Source of the DNA: Lumbricus terrestris
Lineage: Eukaryota; Annelida; Clitellata; Crassiclitellata; Lumbricidae
Direction: 5' to 3'
Assembly: GCA_949752735.1 (NCBI GenBank)
Contig: OX457053.1
Span: forward strand, 22,476,318 to 22,540,317
Length of the DNA: 64,000 bases
Shown here: in pieces, positions 1-11,075 of the stretch
Position numbering within the stretch: position 1 is the stretch's first letter
Layout: the number at the start of each line of letters is the position of its first letter
The notes under the pieces: generated by a model
What the model was told of the DNA's origin: nothing
The model's database searches: none
The model's input: the letters and a program-made list of their open reading frames with translations, nothing else
Translations under genes and position numbers: made by a program

Positions 1-250
1 GATGATGTGAACACTGATGATCGGCTACGCTATTGATAATACAATCGGCGCTTTATAAGTTATTTAATTGCATATATTAGACTTGATTAGGAACTGTATT
101 ATTTGAACTATAGATATATTGTCGTTGGAGCAATTTTTATAGCACCACTACACGAGTTACGTCCAGTTGTCGAACTACCATAATATCCAAATAAGGTGCT
201 ATATATTACAAGGTATCCAAGTTGACAAAAAAAATTCATTGCTATCTAGT

Positions 251-472
251 TTGCTTGTATGTGCACTTGTTATAGTGCCCCTTCAAGCTCTCTCTACTCA
301 GAGGCGCTCCCGAATGCAGAGCGGACACTGCATCCGAGTTTCACGCCGAAGCGCTGAGCAATTGTGAGTGAAGGACTTGCCCAAGGTCCCTATGCGGCGA
401 GGTGGATTCGAACCTCGAACCTTCCGGCTTCAAGGCAACGACGCCACCAAAACACCACCGCGCCCCACAGGC
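251..472 (-). repeat. tRNA-derived SINE (family 1)
   Basis: On the minus strand this is a tRNA-like head with a B box GGTTCGAATCC (404-414). It is followed by a conserved body (…caattgctcagcgcttcggc…) and an L2-like tail gaaggggcactataacaagt. The same element recurs at 17.9, 19.6, 43.9, 46.7, 46.8 and 49.6 kb. Confidence 0.85.
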
Positions 473-924
473 CACAAAGTAGTCTAGACCAGTCAATGAC
501 ATTGTTAAACTGGCGCTATGAAATCAAATTTAATAGTAGCTTCGTAAACACGAGTTGCCTGATCGTAATCTAGATTCAGATTTCTATGTAGCACTTGAGG
601 GCTAAGCGCCGGGCCACAGCTTATTCAGGAGCGTTGTTGAGGGCAGATAATGTGGAGATAAAAATCGTGGGCTCGGTAAGGCGCTGGTTATGCATGATTG
701 AACAATTAGCTGTTAATTGTTGGCGGGTGGGTAGAAAACATCCGGCCGGGCAATTAGAGATATTGAGAAACTGAATGGTTCCTGGTATTAAACAACAGAC
801 AGGATTGATACATGGAGAGGGGCAGGCAGAAAAACAGATGGATGCATTAAAACAGATTCGCAAAAAACAACCAGATGGATACTCTAACACACAGATGAGC
901 AAAAACACGACAAATGAAGGAATG

Positions 925-1165
925 AATAGATTCTCTTCATTCAGTAGATGGATGGATGTATAGATGGATGGATGACTGGATTGATAAGATGACTATGGAT
1001 AAATTACCTGATGAATTGGTGAATGGATGGAGGGCACATGGATGGGTGTATGGATAGATAGACAGATAGATTGATTGATATCTAGATATTTGTAGATGTC
1101 CGGATGGATGGATGAATTGAAGGATGGATGGATGGATGGATGCGTAGAGTCAATGAATGGATGAG
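925..1165. repeat. (GGAT)n-rich microsatellite
   Basis: Interrupted GGAT/GATG tetranucleotide repeats with short unique interruptions. No coding evidence. Confidence 0.9.
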
Positions 1166-1556
1166 TACCGGGAAATTCAGGATATTTATGTGTGTGTGCG
1201 TGTGTGTGAGAATAGATATGAATGGATGATTATACATATCAATGAATTGATGTAAATAACCTTGACCTAAAGTTACCTACCCCTATTAACTATAACCTCA
1301 TAACTACCCGAGTCCATGACCTGCATTTTAGCCAAAGTGGGACTATACTCAAAATAAACGACGACTCTACATCTAGTGAATTTGTCCCTGAACCGCCTGC
1401 ACGGCCTTTAAACCGCGGCATATTGCACCGGGTCCCTGAACTTCCATCAAGTCTGACCTTCATAGCAATGGTCATCCAATGATGGCAAGTGCATGAATAG
1501 CTTAGTGGTTCCATAGAAATCACATTCATCATGCACCTTCCCAATTACCCACAAAT
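1166..1556. other. Stretch with no recognised gene
   Basis: Contains a short (TG)n run and otherwise unique-looking sequence. An 84-residue minus-strand frame (1,290-1,544) has no recognisable features. Confidence 0.5.
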
Positions 1557-2160
1557 GTATTAATATTATTCATCATTCCATTCATCAATCCATTCATCTA
1601 TTTCATTCATCTGTATACAAAACTATACATCCATCTATTCATCCGTTAATCCATCCATCCACACACCCACTCGTCCATCCATCCATCCACACACCCCTCC
1701 ACCATTCCATCCATCCGTCCATCCATCCGTCGATCCACAACCTATTCATCTATTCATCCATCCATCCATCCATCCATACATCCACACACCCCATCCATCA
1801 TTCCATCCATCCGTCCATCCATTCATCTATTCATCCATCCATCCACACACCCCACCCACTATCTGTCCATCCCCACACCCATTCATCTATTCATCCATCC
1901 ATACATCCATCCACCATCTGTCCATCCACACACCCAATTCACCATCCCATCCATCCGTCCATCCACATACCCATTCATCTCTTCATCCATCCATCCATCC
2001 ATCCATCCATCCATCCACACACTCATCCAACATTTCATCCATCCGTCCATCCATGCACACGCCCATCCATCTATCCATCTATCCGTCTATATCCATCCAT
2101 CCATCCATCCAAACACCCAATGCATCCACTATTCCATCCACCCATCCGCCACAGAAGTCA
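1557..2160. repeat. (CATC)n-rich compound microsatellite
   Basis: Long imperfect CATC/CCAT tetranucleotide array with embedded CACACACCC segments. It ends about 20 bp downstream of the malic-enzyme-like exon's donor, inside its presumed first intron. Confidence 0.9.
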
Positions 2161-2179
2161 CTGCCATGCAACTGCCTAC

Positions 2180-2326
2180 CTTGTTGACTCTCGGATCCCG
2201 TAGCACATGGACTCCTCTGGCCGTGATCTTCTCTGCTGGATCCTTTACCGGACACGTCGTCTTCAGTCCATTCTCCTCCATCTTACTCTCCACCTTGTAA
2301 CTGCGACCACCTACAACGTTCGCCAT
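2180..2326 (-). CDS. Probable first coding exon of a malic enzyme
   Basis: The frame from ATG at 2,326 encodes 49 residues: [20 protein letters not shown], then [20 protein letters not shown] and VLRDPRVNK, and then meets a good donor AAG|gtaggc in phase 0. The end '[11 protein letters not shown]' resembles the N-terminus of NAD(P)-dependent malic enzymes ('RG...TRDPHLNKGMAFTLEER'), which decarboxylate malate to pyruvate. The next exon (expected to begin GMAFT-like) was not found between 1 and 2,180, so it would lie off the left edge. The assignment rests on a short match, though the clean donor and non-repetitive sequence support a real exon. Confidence 0.55.
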
Positions 2327-2420
2327 CTTCACTCATCTACCGTACAACGACAACGACAACAACGACGATAAAGCGAATGATGAAGGCGTGTCGTTGCTGC
2401 TCAGCCTTTTAAACGTTCAG
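2327..2420 (-). promoter_or_regulatory. Candidate promoter/5' UTR of the malic-enzyme-like gene
   Basis: Read on the minus strand, a TATA-like TTTAAAAGG lies about 85 bp upstream of the ATG, followed by a (GTT/GTC)-rich leader. The start codon sits in GTGAAGATGGCG, which also fits a YY1-type AAGATGGC motif. The proposal is based on motifs only. Confidence 0.3.
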
Positions 2421-2515
2421 CCACAGTCTGCAACACACAACAGCCACATGCATGCATGCATGGCCACAGCCATGCCCAGCCAATGCAGAGCCTACGCGCT
2501 GTAGCCCGCAACGTA

Positions 2516-3003
2516 CTGTGATATATATAATTATATACATATATATTATATATAGTATTATACACGTATGCTTAGTAACCTACTGTGCATTGTATATATA
2601 TATATATATATATTTACACATAAAGTCATATATACAAGTAGTTCCGCATTGATATTGATATATAACTATATGCATGTTTACAAGTATGTATATTTTTATA
2701 CATTGTATATTATACATATAGGCCTAGTGTCTGTTTGTGATGTGCAAATAAACTGGTAGACCTACAACTGCATGTATATATATATATATATAATTATGTG
2801 TGATGTTCAACAGGTCAGGGTGAGAATTGTGGTGAGGTTGTGTGGTTCAACTCCCAGTCTTTCTTAGGACCCCACAGTACAGAGTCTTCACTGCACATCA
2901 CAACCCCCACATAAATAAACGACAAGTAATAATATTATTTCTCTGCAATTCTCATACTGCAATACGTTATAAATATATATGCCTATAATTTAATAACACG
3001 CCG

Positions 3004-3050
<47 letters not shown>
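2516..3050. repeat. AT dinucleotide repeats and a dispersed-repeat fragment
   Basis: Several (TA)n tracts (about 2,520-2,620, 2,775-2,795 and 3,006-3,050). The segment at about 2,829-2,890 contains cagtctttcttaggacccca, which resembles sequence at about 41,277-41,310 and so looks like a dispersed repeat. Confidence 0.75.
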
Positions 3051-3051
<1 letters not shown>

Positions 3052-3053
<2 letters not shown>

Positions 3054-3595
3054 CACTCCACTCTCTGCGTCATGAGTTTCCGACGTTTCTAACTTTTGTG
3101 TCAATTGGTTCCGGGAGTTCAAATCGTTTTCAAAGTGTTCTCTCCAATTAACGTCCAGCTTGTCATTCGTGAGTTCCTCTGTCACCTGCGTATCTCTCTT
3201 CTTAACTCCAGGCAGGGTTTGTGCTCGCGTTATGTCTACAGCCATTTCCTCCACGATTCGGAACAGCTATAGCTTCCTGGATTGGTATGAAATGTCCGGG
3301 GATGGAGGAGTAATAATCCTAGACGATTCTCTTGTAGTCTCCTTTTTTGCTGTCTTCTCTGTCTCGTTTGTTCTGTACAAGATAGATCTGTTCTTGTCCT
3401 CTCTGCATCTCCTCTTTACATCCTTTATAGTCCTTTTCTCTATTATATGATTTAGTTTTGTCTTCGGGTTGATAATTCTCGTCGCTCCATTCTTTGCTTC
3501 ACTGATTCTCCTTTCATCAATTATTGTAGTCCATGTATGTCCGTGAAAATTCACAATTCCTTCTTGCTTCCTCGTGTACCAACACGTGATCACCT
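3052..3595 (-). pseudogene. RTE-like LINE fragment (pre-RT region), broken
   Basis: Two overlapping minus-strand frames encode parts of an RTE/BovB-type ORF upstream of the reverse transcriptase domain. One has IIEKRTIKDVKRRCREDKNR (compare 'vkr..R.DK' in such elements). The other has LTNDKLDVNWREHFENDLNS, matching the 'RWREHFexLLNR' block. A frameshift separates them, so the copy is dead. It is bracketed on both sides by (TA)n tracts. Confidence 0.6.
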
Positions 3596-3596
3596 G

Positions 3597-3640
<44 letters not shown>
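3596..3640. repeat. (TA)n microsatellite
   Basis: Uninterrupted TA dinucleotides next to the LINE fragment. Confidence 0.95.
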
Positions 3641-3644
<4 letters not shown>

Positions 3645-3900
3645 TATATATATTCTTGTAAATACAGATAGACGTGTCGTGTGTTGTTACATAGAAATGC
3701 TAGCATATCATGACAAGGCATGCTTTTTGTCAGAACCCATCATAAGATGACGAAATTATTATTATTATTATATATATAAATTATACATAATTTATATATA
3801 TATATATTCTTGTAAATACAGATGTGTGAAATTACAAAGAAATGCTGGCGGATCATGATGACAAGGCAGCTTTTGGCAGAACTCATTATAACACGGCCCA
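3645..3900. repeat. Two-copy direct duplication of about 150 bp
   Basis: The block ttcttgtaaatacagat ... gaaatgct(a/g) ... catgatgacaaggca ... gcagaacycat occurs at about 3,651-3,745 and again at about 3,807-3,895. A TA/TAT-rich linker separates the copies. Confidence 0.7.
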
Positions 3901-4160
3901 GTTCTCCGTTAAGTATGGCCGGTGCACGGGCCGAAGCGACGTAAACAGACCAGGCGCTTCTCACAAGGCAGCAGGGCTCTTCCCTGCGGCTGCCTAGGCG
4001 CTCAGCCGACCCGGTCGGCGCCTACGCTGGCCCGCACCATCTCGCGATCGCGTCGATAGTCAGGCCGCCCATGTGGAAATGAGCTAGATAAATCGATTGC
4101 AGGTTTTTGCAGCGGAGCAATGGCGTCCGCTTCTATGCTGGCAGCGCCACATGAATATTT
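3896..4160. other. CpG-rich unique patch
   Basis: A GC-rich, CpG-rich, non-repetitive patch in an AT-rich setting. It contains an ATG in good context at 4,121 (gcaATGG) opening a frame of only 25 codons (MASASMLAAPHEYF...). It could be a promoter or first exon; nothing downstream confirms this. Confidence 0.25.
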
Positions 4161-4339
4161 CAATTACAATTGGTGTTTATTTGTACAATGGTTCGTTAGT
4201 TCATGAATTAATTATGTGACGTTATGTTGGTTCGGCTAAAACCTACTTTGTCATGATCTACCAACATTTCTATAATTAAAACTAAATTCGTCTTTATCTG
4301 AATATACGACAATTGATTGCATTATGTAGGCTATACATT

Positions 4340-4660
4340 GCCAATTAATTAATTAATTAATTAATTAATGCTTCCATTCATTTATTCATTCCATCGTTCA
4401 TTCCTTCATGCAGTCGTTAATCCATTCATCCATCCACCTACCCGCCCATCTATCCATCCATCAATTCCACATCCATCCATCCTTACATCCACTCATTCGT
4501 ACAATAAATACAGAAATAGTTCTTTCATTCATCCATCATTAATCCATTAATTAAATTCATTCATTCAAACATTCATTCGTGCAATAAATAAATAATAAAT
4601 CCACAAATTTATTCATACATTCATTAATCCATTCGCTGCCAGTGGAATCGATATGAATGA
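4340..4660. repeat. (TTAA)n and (CATC/CATT)n microsatellites
   Basis: Tetranucleotide repeats of several types. No coding evidence. Confidence 0.85.
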
Positions 4661-4797
4661 ATTAGATTTCTGCCCAGACTGGAATCTGAACACACGACCA
4701 TACGACTGCTAGACCATCACCATCACACTCAAGCACCGCGGCTTGAAGCCTTGGCGTCTTAAAAACGTTCCCTTAAACCTCTATTGTTTACCTCTGA

Positions 4798-4868
4798 CAC
4801 ACATTGGTCGAGTGGTCATTCCGCTCGCCTAGTAACGCGCAGATTACGAGTTCGACGCTAGACTATAA
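4798..4868 (+). repeat. tRNA-like (SINE head) sequence
   Basis: An A-box-like TGGTCGAGTGGTCA and a B-box-like ACGAGTTCGACGC are about 45 bp apart, as in a tRNA-derived SINE head. Not a complete tRNA cloverleaf. Confidence 0.4.
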
Positions 4869-5109
4869 TCTCCCCCCGTTCCCCCTCGCAAGTACTCAAA
4901 CTATTCATGGTAGTACCAGTCCCAAGCCGATATAAAGGAGGAGGGTGACGCTTATCGTCTTTGTTATGTAATAATAATTATATACAGCGTCGTTAGAAAT
5001 AATTGCTCATTAATGTTTGGACATTGGCGCTTAATAAATACATAATTATGATCACTAAATAAACAAATAGCATAAATCATAAAAATAAATAAATACAGGG
5101 CCTTCTAAA

Positions 5110-5551
5110 TCTATATCTATAAAGGAGAATGTGTGTGTGTGTGTATGTGTGTGTGTGTGTATGCACGCCCACAGGTTCGCAGCAGTTTACCTGAAACCTT
5201 GCACATAGACAGATGGCCACCAGGAACATCCAGTGGAGGAGTATGCCAATCTCCCTCGCCATGGGGCCGGAGTAGGGGGGACGAATAACCGAATAATAAT
5301 TTCCAGACCTTCGCCACAATTTCGCAGCTATTCACCTTAAGCCTTGCAGCTAGAGTAGGCAGAGTGCCAACAGGACCGTCCAGCACACGCGTCATCCCAC
5401 ACGCCCGGGGTGGGGGAGCGAGGTGAAAAAATTTGCTGGGTGAACCAAAATATCCCGGATAGCGCAGGTTGCCCCAGAGGGGTGTAGACTGGATGGGGGC
5501 GGGGTGGAGCAAAAACTAAAAATTCCTAGCAGCGTCGGGTAGCCCAGCTAG
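5110..5551 (+). mobile_element. Non-autonomous Helitron-like element
   Basis: The element starts TCTATATCTATAAAGG after an A and ends gtcgggtagcccagCTAG before a T. This fits the Helitron pattern 5'-TC...CTAG-3' inserted between A and T, with a short GGG/CCC hairpin just before the end. It contains a (TG)n tract and no Rep/helicase sequence. Long frames within it are not coding. Confidence 0.5.
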
Positions 5552-5559
5552 TAAAGAAA

Positions 5560-6110
5560 TAAAACCCACTGAGGTTTCAGTCGTCAGTGGTGAGGCAGTG
5601 GCCATGGTGTCGATGTTGCTTATAATAATAATATGCCAATCCCCTTGGCGACACATCCTGCACTGCAAGTGGTAGTGACTCGACATTCTAACACGTCATT
5701 TGTTTTCTTGAAGATGGCCCTTGGGCTACTTCATTAGTAAGACATGCGTCTCCGAATAATACCACACACACCCACGCACACACTCAGACACAGTCTGACA
5801 CACACGCACAAACACAGGCTCAACGCAGCCAATAGCCTAAATGTCCGCATGGTTGTCCACACCTAACTATATAAATTATTATATATTATATTAAATTTTT
5901 TAGAGCATAAACATACATGATAAACGTTAGTAATAATATACAGTATGTCACATTATATACATGTACATACATGTTTACGAAATCATACACAATGAATTAT
6001 ATAATTATGTGTAGGTATGCATCCGCTTATAAATAATAGTCCTGACGGTGTGTAGAGCGTAATGAGACGTGTAGAATGGTGTAGAATAGGAAGTTGATGG
6101 CCACAGCGTT
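5560..6110. other. Stretch with no recognised gene
   Basis: Short CACA-rich tract at about 5,760-5,820 and AT-rich sequence otherwise. No feature recognised. Confidence 0.5.
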
Positions 6111-6112
6111 TT

Positions 6113-6113
6113 A

Positions 6114-6211
<98 letters not shown>

Positions 6212-6255
6212 TGTTGGTCTAACAGACAGACTGATATAGACAGACAGACAGACAA
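6113..6255. repeat. (CAGA)n microsatellite
   Basis: About 24 uninterrupted ACAG units followed by degenerate copies. Minus-strand CLSV repeats come from it. Confidence 0.97.
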
Positions 6256-6259
6256 CTAA

Positions 6260-6585
6260 GACAAGCGACAGACATAGAGATTTGTATACATGCATGCGGA
6301 AGTGTTTGGGCGCTTAAGCGTTGTGGAAACTTCCTAAAAATCTAATTGGGTGCCAGAACTTTCTCAATCGGCAAACATGTTGCCAAGACAATAACCCCTC
6401 CCCCATCCCAGTACGCTAGCGCAGAAATCATCTACCAGGTGTTACTTGTTCCGCATGAAAGGGCAACAACACGACCTTACTTACACCACAAGATCGAGTC
6501 AATCGACTGGCAGAGTGGTCATATTTATAGGATAAGACGCAGATGATTTTGCTTACGACCCCAGGCCATCACATACTGCTTCGTG
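6260..6585. other. Stretch with no recognised gene
   Basis: Non-repetitive sequence with a 66-codon plus-strand frame (6,346-6,546) that I do not recognise. Confidence 0.4.
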
Positions 6586-6589
6586 TTTC

Positions 6590-6950
6590 ACGTTTGCGTC
6601 TGTGTGAGCGTGCGTGTGTGTGTGTGTTTGGGGGTGTTTAATATAGGGGGCTGTATGAATATGAATGTGTGTGTATGCATGTGTGTGGACGTAGGTGTGT
6701 GTGTGTGTGTGTGTGTGTGTTTGTGTGTTTGTCGCTGTGCCTACACACATTCATATTCAAATAAGCGTGTAGGCTATTATGTGGACCTATAAAAATAGCC
6801 TACTTATGTGGTTTAATGGATGGATGGGTGAATTGATGGATGGCTGGGTGGAATTCCAGATAAGAGGAATTTTGGATGGATGGATGGATAGATGGATGGA
6901 TGAATGGGTTGGTGGATAGATGGATGGATAGATGGATGGAGGGGAAAAAT
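6590..6950. repeat. (TG)n and (GGAT)n microsatellites
   Basis: TG-rich tract to about 6,735, then GGAT-rich tract from about 6,817 to 6,945. Confidence 0.9.
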
Positions 6951-6999
6951 AAAGACTGACAGGCCAACAGACAACTGAGCCAAGCGACAGACATAGAGA

Positions 7000-8128
7000 C
7001 AGACGGATGGGCGGAAAAATTATTGGAATATTAGGAATGGACAGACAGAACCTGACAGATGGCGATGATTTTGAAAAGAATGCACCTTGCTGAAAAGCTG
7101 CTGTTTCGTTGCAAAAGGTTGGCTGAGCATTGGATTCGGCGAGTGGTGTAAATTATTCATGAAACCGTAGGAGGAAACGCCATGGGGAGGCATCATGAAC
7201 TGTAACAAAAAGTGATGATGTCATCGCCAAGAAGGGGAAGTATTTCGCTTCGCGAATTCTCGCGAGTACTCGAGACAGTTATATGGGTCGTTGGCACAAA
7301 ACGATGGCGTACTGATAGTCACATAGACCCAGACTAACAATGGGCTACGACCGACTAGCGAATACAATCGAAAGCATGACATGATCTGCACGCTACGCCC
7401 CGTGTAAGTGTAGTCCACCTCGCAACCCCGCGCAGTGGGCTCGTCCTACCAAAGTCCCCTCGCAGCCAGACGTTAGTGGACTCGTCGTGACGTTGAAACA
7501 CTTAAACAAAATGGCAGCTGTCAAATTTCAAAAATGACGAATATGATTTGCGTTTATAAAGCCATGCACTCGATTCGTTCTAAATATTAAGAGTTTAACT
7601 CCAGACATAATTTCTTAACCGAATTTAATTAACTGAGCTATCACGATTCATTCGATTTTGAACGTTGAAGGCTGCTCAGACATATGTCAGAAATATTAAC
7701 GTATGAATAAATTAATAATTGTTGATAACATGATTACATAATTTACACAGTCTCAAATAACTCGCGCACATGCGATCATTCTTAGCATGCGATCAGCAAA
7801 CGGACCAAGTTGACACTGGACAGGATACAGAAGCGGAGCAACAGTAAGATATAGAAACAGTAATACATAGAAACAGTAAGACACAGAAACAGTTAACTTA
7901 AGACATAGAAACGGACACCATAGGCAGTAATAGAGATAATGTAGACAGACAGACGAACCACGATGACACACACTACGGAGATAGCCAGAGAGACGCTGAC
8001 AAGCACATGCACGGACAGACAAACATATAAGTAAACAGAAAGATGGACATACAGACAAGAAGACAAACAGACCAGCAAACTTAATATTTATTTTAATTTA
8101 GTTTAATTCAGCAAACAAATTCCGGCAA
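7000..8128. other. Gene-empty stretch
   Basis: Non-repetitive sequence to about 7,800, including a moderately CpG-rich patch at 7,200-7,500. Then a degenerate ACAGA-type tract from about 7,850 to 8,070. No supported gene. Confidence 0.5.
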
Positions 8129-8132
8129 TAGA

Positions 8133-8600
8133 ACTTTAGGCACTCCGAGCTCCTAAGTCCGGTCCCAAATTATTTCGCATGGCTTATCACATAGATATGC
8201 TTCTCCAATGCTTTATGACAGGTTATTTCGCACGTATACTATAGGATTATCTGTAGATCTGAAATAGAAGTGGGATTGATGAAAAACGGTTAAGTTATGG
8301 AAGCTGGATGAAGGTATTGTTATATCTGAAATATGGAAGCTGGATTGACGAAAACAACGGGCGAGAAATAGAAGCTGGGTTTATAAAAATATTGTAGCTT
8401 AAATTGGAGCTGGATTGATGAAAAATAATCATTATTGAAACAGAAGTTGGATTCATAAAACAGCTGATGCAATTGAAAAAGCTGGACTTTTACTTACTTT
8501 TTTATTATTTAGTAGTCGATGTGAACGGTTTGTAAAGTCACGGTGAGCCAAATGCTGTGAAATAATTTGGGGCCGGACTTAGGAGGAGTGCCGAACTTTA
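8133..8600. mobile_element. MITE with ~40-bp terminal inverted repeats
   Basis: The left end (GGCACTCC..CTCCTAAGTCCGG.CCCAAATTATTTC from 8,139) is repeated as its reverse complement ending at about 8,592. The interior holds a degenerate tandem repeat with core gaagctggattgatgaaaa. The same core, reversed, fills the element at 48 kb. No transposase. Target duplication not clear. Confidence 0.7.
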
Positions 8601-8808
8601 CACAGATAAACTTTTAACGCTAAACGTTAGTGATTCTCGCCACAAAGCTATATAATTTATTTAAATTATTGCCATCAAAAGCCATCCTACCTTCGCGAAT
8701 TCAAATCTTTTAACAGCCGACTATATTAATGCTATTTTAATATTCTATATTCGAAAATTCCGTCCGCAAAATGTCAACAGAAATTTAAACGAAGCACTTC
8801 AAATTAGT

Positions 8809-8990
8809 GATGACGTCACTGCGTCATAGTGTCGCAAGCGATGACGTTTCTTAATGACGTTGTTTGTCAACGTAAATTTTCAAGACGAATCAGAAAGCGC
8901 GAGAGGCGTTGCCATTGGTTACGGTGTGATGGCTGAAGCTTATCCCTCGGCAAATAAATGCATTTTTCGTTGTATCGAGTTGTAAAGAGT
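8809..8990 (+). promoter_or_regulatory. Cluster of CRE-like sites before a possible first exon
   Basis: Within about 60 bp there are TGACGTCA, TGCGTCAT, GATGACGTTT and AATGACGTTG. A CCAAT-type motif (CCATTGG reversed) follows, then ATGGCTGAAGCTTATCCC at 8,929. That frame gives MAEAYPSANKCIFRCIE up to a possible donor TT|gtaaag. No second exon was found, so this remains a guess. Confidence 0.25.
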
Positions 8991-9117
8991 CTAAAATTTT
9001 AAATGTGCTTCTTGAATAATTATCATTACAGACGTTAGTAAACTTTATTAAAAGATTATTTCAATGTTTCTGTTCAACATGAAGGCCACCGTTGATGGAA
9101 AGCTGTGTTGTACACGC

Positions 9118-9305
9118 TGAACAGAGGTCCCGGTAGCGCATTGGATAACACACTGGCATGGAGAGCGAGAGGAACCGAGATCGAGCCCCGTAGGGCGGAG
9201 TGCTTTGTAGGCTGCTATTAGCGTCGTGTATTTCTGGCTGTCTGTCTGGTTAGTAGTAAAGATTTATTGCCGTCTGTCAACCGGATTGTTTCAATAAACA
9301 ATATT
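9118..9305 (+). repeat. tRNA-like SINE ending in LINE-like tail
   Basis: An A-box-like TAGCGCATTGGATAA and a B-box-like GAGATCGAGCCCCG form a tRNA-like head. The 3' end gtcaaccggattgtttcaat-aaacaa resembles the tails at 16.2, 45.9 and 50.4 kb. Confidence 0.5.
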
Positions 9306-9314
9306 GCTTACGAT

Positions 9315-9660
9315 TTTCTCAGATGCGTTTTTATCGCAGCCTTAAAGCAATACTTTTCAGCCAAGGTTGGGTCGGGAGCGCTCCTGAGTAGTAATCTTTT
9401 AATGGGCGCTATATAGATCTCTATAGTGAATGTGCATGTATGAATAGTATTCTATGTTGCTGTCGAATCTTATGTAACTTAATAACTTAAGTTATTAATA
9501 ACTTAAGTTATAGCTGGACGAGTCAGTGTTTTAAAGGCTCCTTAAAACTTTTCTGTTTTACCGTGGTTGGACTTGTAGCACCTCTGAGTGAATTTCTTTA
9601 AGGGGGCGCTAAATAAGTTCTTGAAATGAATGAGTGAATGAATGAGTATATACACAGGAT
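9315..9660 (+). repeat. Two L2-type LINE 3'-end fragments
   Basis: Each copy has the 'gtcgggagcgctcctgagtag...gggcgctatata' or 'cacctctgagtg...gggggcgctaaata' tail typical of L2-like LINEs (about 9,363-9,425 and 9,570-9,620), preceded by degenerate C-terminal coding remnants. Confidence 0.65.
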
Positions 9661-10065
9661 TGAAAAATCCTTATAATATTATATCCTGTAAAAAATAATG
9701 TCGTGTCATCCTGTTTTGGAGATAATCAGATGGCAGGAAAATGTTGCATCTTGTTTGCATTGCAAGCCAACTCGGTTAGTAAAGTTATGTTTATGAAATC
9801 ATATTATATTGAGGACTTATTGTTTGCGAAGTAAAGGTAAATAATGTGTGGAGATTAAAGCACTATATTAAATGGGAGAAACAAAATTTGAACTGTGGCG
9901 GCATCTGCGTATAAGTGTGAAAAACGGTTATAGGCCTATGCTCTAGAATAATTCCAGAAATCAGTTAAAGCAAGACGACTATAAGCCTAAGGTCTTTGGT
10001 TGTGGCACAAATTCGGGTGCTTGCTATATATCTCACGTGTGTGCCTCAACACTCCACTGGTAACT
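9661..10065. other. Stretch with no recognised gene
   Basis: AT-rich sequence. Its right end may belong to the LINE that resumes after the hAT-like insertion, but I could not show this. Confidence 0.4.
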
Positions 10066-10073
10066 TTTGTAGG

Positions 10074-11067
10074 CAGTGCCGGCGCTAGCACCCCCCGTAC
10101 CCCCCAATTGGGGGGGGCCCGAGTCTGAAAGGGGCCCCAAATTTAGCTGGTCATTATGCCTATTTGTGACTGTACAGATCCGGTCTGGTGCATTCCTCAA
10201 CTAACCATATGGCACTGCCATAGCAGACCTAATGCAAATATCGTACTGGTTTTGGACATAAGTATAATATAACCATTAGAGTTTGAAAGGGGCCCCCAAA
10301 TTTATCTGGTCATTATGCCTATTTGTGACTGTGCAGATCCGGTCTTATAAATTTTAACTTATTCTAATAATGCTAATTGGATGAGGCCTCAAAATAAAAC
10401 CTGCGTGAGACCCAAACATTAAAGCCTGTGTAGGGTCCCAGATGTCCTTGGTATGTGTCTGATCTCAAGTTTGCAAGGGGCCTCAAATGTAGCTGGTAAT
10501 TATACCTTTCATAACTGTTCAATCCTGAAACCACGCACCGAATTATGTTTTAACGCAAAGCATAAAAGTAATATTACTCAAACCAATAGAGCATTGTCCT
10601 TCAACCAAAGAGGAGACTTTGGGTGTGGACAGGGACACGACCCCACAATTTGTGTTTGGGACGGAATTCTTATATCCCTCCCCAATATTTCAGAAATATT
10701 TCATAAGTATCATCCACTGCCCATCAATAATGATCAATTTTGTTCAGATGACAGCCTATAAATGCTACCATTACAGTTGGCAAATCGGATAAATTTAAAC
10801 AATGGAGAGGGGCACTCTGAAGTCCTAAACCACGACTAACAGCAATGAAAAAGAGCTATTTTTGTAAAGATGACAGCTTAAAATTTCTACCATTACAGCA
10901 TGGAAATTCCAAAAAATTTAACAATTGGGATGGGACATTTATTGAAGTCTTACACCATGTCTGTCAGCACTTATATTATGAGAAATTTTGCGGAGATGAC
11001 AGCTCAAGGTATGGGGGGCCCCAAGTTTTTTTGGGGGGGGGCCTCAGGTACCCTAGCGCCGGCACTG
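10074..11067. mobile_element. Non-autonomous hAT-like element, 994 bp
   Basis: The terminal inverted repeats are CAGTGCCGGCGCTAG at both ends, flanked by the 8-bp target duplication TTTGTAGG (10,066-10,073 and 11,068-11,075). An 8-bp duplication with CAG-type ends is the hAT signature. Inside, a block of about 60 bp (ggggcccc-aaatttagctggtcatta…gatccggtct) is directly repeated near 10,125 and 10,285. No transposase frame is present. It sits inside the LINE's endonuclease-end coding region. Confidence 0.85.
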
Positions 11068-11075
11068 TTTGTAGG

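Noticed and set aside
5983..6295. CLSVCLSV frames
   Set aside because: Products of the (CAGA)n microsatellite.
10453..10761. 102-codon plus-strand frame
   Set aside because: It lies inside the non-autonomous hAT-like element and matches no transposase.
10845..11067. N-terminal extension of the LINE frame (MKKSYFCKDD...)
   Set aside because: This part is encoded by the inserted hAT-like element, as shown by its target duplication; it is not LINE sequence.
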